From positions 1-7,867 of the forward strand of contig JAUVET010000056.1 in assembly GCA_030594665.1 (NCBI GenBank): 7,867 nt of DNA, in the 5' to 3' direction. The translations under genes and the position numbers were made by a program. This document shows, one piece after another, positions 1-4,822 of this stretch. Below the pieces are notes generated by a model. It saw only the letters and a program-made list of their open reading frames with translations, did not search any database and was not told the origin of the DNA. The stretch's first letter is position 1. Each line of letters opens with the position of its first letter. This stretch comes from Methanosarcinaceae archaeon (GTDB taxonomy: Archaea; Halobacteriota; Methanosarcinia; Methanosarcinales; Methanosarcinaceae).

Positions 1-21
1 TCATGATATTGGTATTGTACA

Positions 22-46
22 GTTTTGTGGGGTATATTGACAAAAC
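22..46. repeat. Short inverted repeat
   Basis: GTTTTGT at 22-28 is an exact inverted copy of ACAAAAC at 40-46, with an 11-nt spacer. It could be a weak hairpin at the end of a transcript entering from the left, or part of a leader of a divergent gene. Nothing in the sequence decides between these. Confidence 0.35.
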
Positions 47-69
47 CCGGCAAACAATCGAAGTTTCCC

Positions 70-111
70 AATCGTTTAAATATGAATGAACGATTCACAA
101 AGATTTAAATA
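70..111 (-). promoter_or_regulatory. Candidate minus-strand promoter with AATCGTT dyad
   Basis: Read on the minus strand, TATTTAAAT (111-103) resembles an archaeal TATA box and is followed by GAATCGTTCA (96-87), about where transcription would start. AATCGTT at 70-76 and AACGATT at 89-95 form a perfect 7-bp dyad with a 12-nt spacer, which looks like an operator. The same TATTTAAAT plus GAATCGTTCA pair lies in front of the transporter at 4661-4689. The gene served would lie left of the window, so this is inference. Confidence 0.35.
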
Positions 112-154
112 CAAGTATAGCATGTAATAATTTGCCAGAATGTGCAAGGCAACC

Positions 155-206
155 TACTAAAATTAGCGGGTAGGGGAGTGGGGACTTCATTCACCCGTTT
201 TTAGTA
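155..206. repeat. Interrupted hairpin with G-rich loop
   Basis: TACTAAAA (155-162) pairs with TTTTAGTA (199-206), and further in CGGGT (167-171) pairs with ACCCG (193-197). TTAG is bulged on the left side and one T on the right. The loop is strongly purine-rich, with GGGG runs at 173-176 and 180-183. The two-tier stem suggests a folded RNA or an element end, but no known class is recognised. Confidence 0.4.
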
Positions 207-410
207 AAAATTGGCTGGATTATCAGGATATGCTGTTAACACAGGCATTAACAGGCATACAAACTCAATACCATTGATGAAATTTAAAGCGATATTTAAA
301 GCCAGAAGAGCTTCAAAACAACATCAATATTATACTTTTCGACAGCTTAATCCCGAAAATCTTATATCAGACGTTTACTATAATAACTCTAAAATTATGT
401 CCAATAAGAG

Positions 411-434
411 AAATGCTCGCTAACGCTTGCATTT
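411..434. repeat. Short imperfect hairpin, AAATGC/GCATTT
   Basis: AAATGC (411-416) and GC (419-420) pair with GC (425-426) and GCATTT (429-434) around a TAAC loop. There is a 2x2 internal mismatch. A-rich on the 5' side and T-rich on the 3' side, it resembles a bidirectional terminator shape, but no long T tract follows. Confidence 0.35.
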
Positions 435-483
435 ACCTGAAGACTCCGGACTCATGCCCGGATAGTTCGACAGAGTTAGACTG

Positions 484-504
484 ACATAAAGTTATACTTT
501 ATGT
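484..504. repeat. Perfect 8-bp hairpin ACATAAAG/CTTTATGT
   Basis: ACATAAAG (484-491) and CTTTATGT (497-504) are exact inverted copies around the 5-nt loop TTATA. The right arm runs into ACAATAAG, giving CTTTATGTACAATAA, close to the CTTTATACAATAA motif seen near 1793 and 4549. It may act at the DNA level (operator) or as a weak RNA hairpin. Confidence 0.45.
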
Positions 505-523
505 ACAATAAGATCCTTCAAGA

Positions 524-533
524 TTTTATAAAA
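524..533 (+). promoter_or_regulatory. Candidate TATA box for the signalling operon
   Basis: TTTTATAAAA is a good archaeal TATA-box match, but it lies about 185 nt before the kinase start, which would imply a leader of roughly 160 nt. A weaker alternative, ATTATATC near 611-618, would give a shorter leader. Neither is backed by a clear BRE, so the choice is open. Confidence 0.3.
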
Positions 534-716
534 AGAACCAGAATACGGAAATAGTGGAATTGTTTAGATTGACAATCAACTTGCCATATCAACCTGCTTA
601 GTCAGACAACATTATATCAATATTATTGTACTTGATCGGTCTACTTCCATAATTGTTTCTGCTGTGAATTAAACTAAAGCAGTTGCATACAACCCGGCGA
701 ATAATTGGAGCTAGTG

Positions 717-1763
717 ATGTCCGAGCCAACAGAAAAATACAAAGTTTTGGTAGTAGCTATCCTTTTAGCTGCATCTGCAAGTCTTATTTATTATTTCCAT
801 GCGGTATGTGGAACAGGTGTTTTTTTTACCCATTTATTTTATATCCCGATCATATTCGCAGCCATGTGGTGGAAAAGAAAAGGTTTGATCGTTCCTATTT
901 TTTTAGCCGTAATGCTAAATCTTAGCCACATTTATATTAGGGAGGATATAATAACGTATAACGACCAGATCCGATCCCTAATGTTTATAGTCATTGGTTT
1001 CATGGTCGCTGAGTTGAGTGGAAAAATTTCAAAAGGAGAAGAAGAACTTAGAAAATCCCATGAGAAACTGAAGCAGGATGCTGTAGAACTTGCAACTATT
1101 AATGAAGAACTGGTAGCGTTCAATTATTCAGTTTCACATGACCTCCGCTCGCCCCTGCGCAGTATCGATGGATTCAGCCAGGCCCTGCTGGAAGATTACA
1201 CCGACAAGCTGGATACCCAGGGCAGAGATTACCTTACGCGTGTACGCGCCGCCAGCCAGAAGATGGGACGGCTCATCGATGATCTGCTAAATCTTTCACG
1301 TATGACGCGCACTGAGATGCGGCGTGAGGTTGTAGATCTGAGTGCCCTTGCGCAGGCTATTGCGGTCGAACTTAAGAAGAGGGAGCCGGAACGTCAGGTG
1401 AAGTTCGTTATAGCAGAAGGGATGGAAGTAAATGGAGATAAGAGGCTGCTTGGGGTGTTACTGGAGAACCTGCTTGGCAATGCATGGAAATTCACCGGAA
1501 AGCATCCAAAGGCAAGAATAGAATGTGGGATTACACAGGTTAACGGCAAATCGGCATATTTTGTACGCGACGACGGCGCCGGTTTTGATATGGCTTACGC
1601 CGATAAACTGTTCGGTGCCTTCCAGCGGCTGCACGGTACGACTGAGTTCACCGGCACCGGGATCGGATTGGCTACGGTACAGCGTATTGTTCACCGACAC
1701 GGCGGCATGGTGTGGGCAAAAGGAGCAGTAGAGCAGGGCGCAACATTCTACTTTACACTATGA
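717..1763 (+). CDS. Membrane sensor histidine kinase, phytochrome-kinase-like transmitter
   Basis: This 348-residue two-component sensor kinase would autophosphorylate on His and pass the phosphate to a receiver, probably the one encoded next. The ATG at 717 is chosen because GGAG (707-710) sits six bases upstream; an in-frame TTG at 705 would overlap that site. Residues about 10-103 form four hydrophobic segments with almost no extracytoplasmic domain, so the stimulus may be sensed in or at the membrane. A charged, probably coiled-coil linker covers about 104-135. The H-box is SVSHDLRSPLRS with His141. The ATPase domain shows the N-box (ENLLGNAWKF, Asn255), DDGAGF near 285-290 and GTGIGL at 313-318. 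The transmitter resembles that of Cph1-type kinases, but no photosensory domain is present. G+C jumps from about 36% before base 1140 to about 55% after it, suggesting a mosaic gene. The physiological signal is unknown. Confidence 0.93.
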   Translation: MSEPTEKYKVLVVAILLAASASLIYYFHAVCGTGVFFTHLFYIPIIFAAMWWKRKGLIVPIFLAVMLNLSHIYIREDIITYNDQIRSLMFIVIGFMVAELSGKISKGEEELRKSHEKLKQDAVELATINEELVAFNYSVSHDLRSPLRSIDGFSQALLEDYTDKLDTQGRDYLTRVRAASQKMGRLIDDLLNLSRMTRTEMRREVVDLSALAQAIAVELKKREPERQVKFVIAEGMEVNGDKRLLGVLLENLLGNAWKFTGKHPKARIECGITQVNGKSAYFVRDDGAGFDMAYADKLFGAFQRLHGTTEFTGTGIGLATVQRIVHRHGGMVWAKGAVEQGATFYFTL

Positions 1764-1835
1764 TCTTTACACTATTATCTTTACACTATTATCTTTATAC
1801 AATAATCTTTTACACTATAATTTTTATACAATAAT
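1751..1835. repeat. 14-bp tandem repeat, six units, overlapping a gene end
   Basis: Six head-to-tail units based on CTTTACACTATTAT start at 1751, 1765, 1779, 1793, 1807 and 1822. Units 2 and 3 are identical. Unit 1 differs by one base (TGAT for TTAT) and contains the kinase TGA stop (1761-1763). Units 4 and 6 read CTTTATACAATAAT-like, and unit 5 has one extra T. The array fills nearly all of the gap between the kinase and the next gene, ending just before the ribosome binding site. It looks like local duplication of the kinase 3' end followed by divergence. Confidence 0.9.
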
Positions 1836-1855
1836 TACTAAGGTGGACATGAAAT

Positions 1856-2320
1856 ATGCAAACTGGTAAAAAAAACGACCAGATCATTCTGCTGGTAGAA
1901 GACAATCCGGATGACATAGAACTGACGTTACGTGCACTCAAGAAGAATAATATCTTGAATGAGGTGGTGGTGGCGAACGATGGCGTCGAAGCGCTGGATT
2001 ATCTCTTTGCCACAGGGGCATACGAAGGACGCAACACCAGTGATATCCCACAGGTGCTACTGCTGGATCTGAAGCTACCCAAAGTGGATGGGTTGGAAGT
2101 GCTGCGGCAAATACGAAACTACGAGCCAACGAAACTACTTCCCGTGGTCGTTCTCACCTCGTCCAGGGAAGAACAGGATCTAATAGCCAGCTACCAGCTG
2201 GGGGCAAACAGCTATATTCGCAAGCCAGTCGATTTCACTAAATTTATAGAAGCAGTGAAACAGCTGGGGCTGTACTGGCTCGTTTTGAACGAATCTCCTA
2301 TGACAGAAAGTAGCATTTAA
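1856..2320 (+). CDS. Single-domain response regulator, Rcp1-like
   Basis: This 154-residue protein is a lone receiver domain with no output domain. The acidic pair Glu15-Asp16 (VEDNPDD), phosphoacceptor Asp71 (LLLDLKLPKVDG), Thr101 (VLTSS) and Lys123 (RKP) are all present, so it should be phosphorylated normally. The VEDNPDD start and the extended loop before Asp71 are typical of the Rcp1 group, partners of phytochrome-type kinases, which fits the Cph1-like transmitter encoded just upstream. AAGGTGG at 1840-1846 is a strong ribosome binding site, nine bases before the ATG. An earlier out-of-frame ATG at 1849 encodes only six residues. Its TAA is immediately followed by the next ATG. The likely role is a phosphate shuttle or sink between the two kinases of the cluster; the actual partner is inferred from gene order. 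Confidence 0.93.
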   Translation: MQTGKKNDQIILLVEDNPDDIELTLRALKKNNILNEVVVANDGVEALDYLFATGAYEGRNTSDIPQVLLLDLKLPKVDGLEVLRQIRNYEPTKLLPVVVLTSSREEQDLIASYQLGANSYIRKPVDFTKFIEAVKQLGLYWLVLNESPMTESSI

Positions 2321-3835
2321 ATGGGCACACCAATTCGAGTATTGATCGTCGAGGATTCAGAAGACGATGCTATTCTGCTGCTGCGTGAACTCAGGCGGGG
2401 CGGCTGTGACCCGATATCTGAACGGGTAGATACACCGGCAGCTATGACTGACGCTCTTGCCGGGCAGATGTGGGATATTGTAATTGCCGATTATTCCATG
2501 CCTCATTTCAGTGCGCCTGAAGCACTGAAACTGATGCAGAAAAGCGGACTGGACCTGCCGTTTATTATCGTATCAGGTAAGATAGGCGAGGATACAGCAG
2601 TAGCTGCCATGAAAGCAGGTGTACATGATTACATCATGAAGAACAATCTGGCCCGTTTGGTTCCTGTCATTGATCGTGAACTTCAGGAGGCAAAGGCAAG
2701 ACGGGAACATAAACAGGCGGAAGGGGCACTACAGGAAAGCGAAGCGAAAAATCGGGCTTTACTGGACGCTATACCGGATATGATGTTACGGATCAGCAAA
2801 GACTGCACCATCCTGGACTTTAAGGCGGCAAAAAACCCTGGCCCACTGGTTCCGGATGATTTTTTAAATATGAAATTGAATGAGCTTTTGCCGGCAGAAG
2901 TAGCTCAGCAGGCTGTATACTTCACAGGGCAATCCCTGCAAACCGGTGAGACCCAGATATTTGAGTTCCAGCTTGAAGAGAATGGCAAATTAAATGATTA
3001 TGAGACAAGGTTTGTGGTCAGCGGACAAAACGAAGTCCTGACCATTGTACGCGATATCACGGAGCGCAAGCAGGCTGAGATATTACGCCTTGAAAATGAG
3101 CAGCTTGCATATGCAAGCAAAGCCAAAAGCGAGTTTTTAGCTACTGTGAGCCACGAACTTCGCACTCCTCTTACGTCGATCATCGGTTTTTCATTACTCT
3201 TAAAGGAAATGAAACACGGGAAATTGAACGAAAAACAGGAGTCCTATGTGGATAATATCCTAACAGGCAGCAGTCACCTGCTTCACCTTATTAGCGATAT
3301 TCTCGATACGACCAAAATAGAAGCAGGGAAGTTAGAACTGACCATTGGAAAGATATCGGTGCCTGAAGTCCTGAATGAAACAATTAACCTCATAAAAGAA
3401 AATGCTGAAACACACAATGTGATCCTTAAATGCGAAATTGATCATCAACTGGACGTTATAGAGGCCGACCAGCAGAGATTAAAGCAGATACTCTTAAACC
3501 TGCTCAACAACGCAGTGAAATTCAGCAAGAAAGAAGGAGGAACAGTGACATTGACCGCTAAAAAAGAAGGTGATATGGCACAATTCTCGGTTTCGGATTC
3601 AGGCATAGGGATCAGGGATGTTGATATGGGGAAATTATTCAATATGTTCCAGCAGGTTGATACAGGAAATACCAGACAATACAGCGGCACCGGGTTGGGT
3701 CTTGCCATTTCAAAACAACTTGTGGAGCTGCATGGTGGAAGCATTATGGTTGAAAGTGAATATGGAAAAGGCAGCACTTTTACTTTTTTACTACCGATCG
3801 AAGTCACAGTTCAATGCACAGAAACATTAAAGTAG
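2321..3835 (+). CDS. Receiver-PAS-histidine kinase (hybrid, N-terminal receiver)
   Basis: This 504-residue protein has no membrane segment, so it is expected to be cytoplasmic. The receiver domain occupies about 5-120, with Glu11-Asp12, phosphoacceptor Asp57 (IVIADYSMP), Ser85 and Lys107. A charged helical linker follows, then a PAS domain about 143-250 ending in the usual DITERKQAE signature. The HisKA domain has His278 (VSHELRTPLTS), and the ATPase domain has the N-box (NLLNNAVKF, Asn397), DSGIGI at 426-431 and GTGLGL at 456-461. Both catalytic halves look intact. The ATG directly abuts the stop of the preceding gene (TAAATG) without a clear ribosome binding site, so translational coupling is likely. 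The receiver could be charged by the upstream kinase and modulate this one. The stop is TAG; reading through it would add only four codons before another TAG. The PAS ligand cannot be told from sequence. Confidence 0.93.
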   Translation: MGTPIRVLIVEDSEDDAILLLRELRRGGCDPISERVDTPAAMTDALAGQMWDIVIADYSMPHFSAPEALKLMQKSGLDLPFIIVSGKIGEDTAVAAMKAGVHDYIMKNNLARLVPVIDRELQEAKARREHKQAEGALQESEAKNRALLDAIPDMMLRISKDCTILDFKAAKNPGPLVPDDFLNMKLNELLPAEVAQQAVYFTGQSLQTGETQIFEFQLEENGKLNDYETRFVVSGQNEVLTIVRDITERKQAEILRLENEQLAYASKAKSEFLATVSHELRTPLTSIIGFSLLLKEMKHGKLNEKQESYVDNILTGSSHLLHLISDILDTTKIEAGKLELTIGKISVPEVLNETINLIKENAETHNVILKCEIDHQLDVIEADQQRLKQILLNLLNNAVKFSKKEGGTVTLTAKKEGDMAQFSVSDSGIGIRDVDMGKLFNMFQQVDTGNTRQYSGTGLGLAISKQLVELHGGSIMVESEYGKGSTFTFLLPIEVTVQCTETLK

Positions 3836-3858
3836 ACTATGGTTGAATAGTTAATTCA

Positions 3859-3882
3859 TTCAAATTTGAACGGGGTTTCAAA
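3859..3882 (+). promoter_or_regulatory. Palindrome and start-codon hairpin before the wHTH-receiver gene
   Basis: TTCAAATTTGAA (3859-3870) is a perfect 12-bp palindrome, a plausible binding site for a dimeric winged-helix protein. In RNA, TTTGAA (3865-3870) can instead pair with TTCAAA (3877-3882), leaving CGGGGT in the loop and the A of the ATG in the stem. That would place the only purine-rich, ribosome-binding-like stretch in the loop. Autoregulation at the DNA or RNA level is inference. Confidence 0.5.
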
Positions 3883-4454
3883 TGGACATACACTGGCGAG
3901 AAAATGAATTACTTTATGCATTGCAAGAAGGGAAGTTGACAACCAGCGAGTTAGTACAACGGGTAAATATGAGCAAGGTAACTGCTTTGAAGTACCTGGA
4001 AATACTTAAAGAAAGATGTTTGGTTGATTTTGAAGAGATCGGTCCTACAAAGATCTGGTTCCTACAAACAGAAGGGAAAACAACTAAAAATGTGATCAAG
4101 GTGCTGGTTGCAGATGATGATAAAAATGTTATAGATATTATCAGGGATTCCCTCAACCCTGATATTTTTGAGGTGGTTGAAGCCTTAAATGGAAAAGAAG
4201 CATTAGGAATGGTCTTCGCAGAATCACCTGACATTTTGATTTTAGACATCATGATGCCTGGTATGGATGGCTATGAAGTGTGTGAAGAACTACGGAAACA
4301 AAATGCTACAAAAGATCTACCTATTATAATATTGTCTGCTAAAACGAGTGTGGAAGATAAACTCAGGGCAATGCATATTGGTATAAGTGATTATATTGGA
4401 AAGCCTTTTGACATCAGGGAGTTGGAAGCAAGAATACAAATGGCATTGAAGTAA
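3882..4454 (+). CDS. Response regulator with N-terminal winged HTH and C-terminal receiver
   Basis: This 190-residue protein is the only member of the cluster with a DNA-binding domain, so it is the likely transcriptional output. Residues about 5-62 form a winged helix-turn-helix, with TTSELVQRVNMSKVTALKYLEIL as the helix-turn-helix (about 20-42) and the wing ending near KIWFLQTEG. Residues about 72-190 form a receiver with Asp78-Asp80, phosphoacceptor Asp122 (LILDIMMPGMDG), Ser152 (ILSAK) and Lys174 (GKPFD). The order is reversed relative to OmpR and NarL families, where the receiver comes first; HTH-first regulators are known in archaea. The gene starts 46 nt after the receiver-PAS-kinase stop and has lower G+C than its neighbours. 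Its ribosome binding site is weak (GGGG at 3872-3875) and sits in a possible hairpin. Targets are unknown, possibly including its own start region. Confidence 0.9.
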   Translation: MDIHWRENELLYALQEGKLTTSELVQRVNMSKVTALKYLEILKERCLVDFEEIGPTKIWFLQTEGKTTKNVIKVLVADDDKNVIDIIRDSLNPDIFEVVEALNGKEALGMVFAESPDILILDIMMPGMDGYEVCEELRKQNATKDLPIIILSAKTSVEDKLRAMHIGISDYIGKPFDIRELEARIQMALK

Positions 4455-4516
4455 CATTCAAGTATTTGATATTATTTTGCTTTAACACAATTTTAAAAAT
4501 CTGAAAATCAATAGTT

Positions 4517-4569
4517 GTGCCCATTTATTGTATTGTACCTTTATGGTACTTTATACAATAAAAGGGCAC
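4517..4569. repeat. 53-nt imperfect palindrome / long hairpin
   Basis: GTGCCCATTTATTGTAT (4517-4533) pairs with 4553-4569 at 16 of 17 positions; the one mismatch is A4523 against A4563. An inner stem GTACC (4535-4539) pairs with GGTAC (4545-4549) around TTTAT. The structure starts 62 nt after the regulator stop. It could be a 3' stabilising or terminator hairpin, or a small palindromic mobile element. No target-site duplication was recognised by eye. Confidence 0.75.
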
Positions 4570-4620
4570 GATAACCCCACCCTGGTCCAACCCACTTCGC
4601 CTTACCCAACCAAATTCATA

Positions 4621-4627
4621 TTTTTTT
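4621..4627 (+). terminator. T7 tract, candidate archaeal terminator
   Basis: A run of seven T lies about 170 nt after the regulator stop and downstream of the large hairpin. Archaeal RNA polymerase commonly terminates at oligo-T tracts in the non-template strand without needing a hairpin. It is the longest T run between the two transcription units, so it is the best candidate for the end of the signalling operon. Confidence 0.4.
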
Positions 4628-4660
4628 AGATATAGGACAAGTAGTACTATACCGTACAAA

Positions 4661-4689
4661 TATTTAAATTTATCTATGCGAATCGTTCA
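4661..4689 (+). promoter_or_regulatory. TATTTAAAT box with GAATCGTTCA element
   Basis: TATTTAAAT (4661-4669) is followed 10 bases later by GAATCGTTCA (4680-4689). Exactly these two blocks occur in inverted orientation at 111-87, with a 6-base spacing. If the first is a TATA box, the second lies near the transcription start, where a repressor would block initiation. It would give a long leader of about 130 nt for the transporter, so it may be an alternative promoter. Confidence 0.35.
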
Positions 4690-4694
4690 ATTAT

Positions 4695-4745
4695 AAACTG
4701 AATGTACAACTACGTGGGATGAACACCTGTTACGATATTCAGTTT
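4695..4745. repeat. 9-bp inverted repeat upstream of the transporter promoter
   Basis: AAACTGAAT (4695-4703) is an exact inverted copy of ATTCAGTTT (4737-4745) with a 33-nt spacer. Short extra pairings (GTA 4704-4706 with TAC 4731-4733) can extend the stem. It ends 21 nt before the TATA box at 4767, which is suitable for an activator or repressor site pair or for a leader structure of a transcript from the upstream promoter. Confidence 0.45.
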
Positions 4746-4766
4746 CATGTGCGATTTTCAACACTC

Positions 4767-4774
4767 TTTTATAT
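4767..4774 (+). promoter_or_regulatory. TATA box of the MFS transporter gene
   Basis: TTTTATAT lies 49 nt before the ATG at 4823. A start site about 25 nt downstream would give a leader of roughly 25-30 nt, a normal arrangement for archaea. It is the best-placed promoter for this gene. Confidence 0.5.
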
Positions 4775-4822
4775 GGCTAATTTGTAGTAATTTGTGAATC
4801 TAACATGTAAGAGAAAAATAAA

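Larger units (their letters stand above)
1..716. other. Non-coding region upstream of the signalling cluster
   Basis: No convincing gene is seen here. The only open frame of note (TTG start at 211, stop at 423, 70 codons) has no ribosome binding site and no recognisable motif, and it ends inside a hairpin. The region is A+T-rich and holds several short inverted repeats (22-46, 155-206, 411-434, 445-449/458-462, 484-504) and TATA-like boxes (TTTAAATA near 75-82, ATTTAAAT 103-110, TTTTATAAAA 524-533). Some of this is probably the promoter and leader of the kinase at 717. The left part may serve a divergent gene beyond position 1. An unrecognised small RNA cannot be excluded. Confidence 0.6.
4455..4822. 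other. Non-coding region between signalling cluster and transporter
   Basis: There is no plausible gene in these 368 bases. From left to right it holds a T-rich stretch after the regulator stop, a large hairpin (4517-4569), a C-rich run (about 4574-4611, with CCCC, CCC, CCC and CCC blocks), a T7 tract (4621-4627), a TATTTAAAT/GAATCGTTCA pair (4661-4689), an inverted repeat (4695-4745) and a TATA box (4767-4774). It therefore probably combines the operon terminator and the transporter promoter. Confidence 0.65.

Noticed and set aside
168..183. Possible G-quadruplex on the plus strand
   Set aside because: Only three G runs of three or more are present; a fourth is missing within reach.
211..423. 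70-codon plus-strand open frame with TTG start
   Set aside because: No ribosome binding site, no recognisable motif, and it ends inside a hairpin. Open length is unremarkable for A+T-rich DNA.
705..716. Upstream TTG start for the first kinase
   Set aside because: It overlaps the GGAG ribosome binding site that fits the ATG at 717.
3833..3835. TAG stop of the receiver-PAS-kinase as a pyrrolysine codon
   Set aside because: The protein ends at the normal point after the ATPase domain, and readthrough would add only four codons before another TAG, so it is an ordinary stop.
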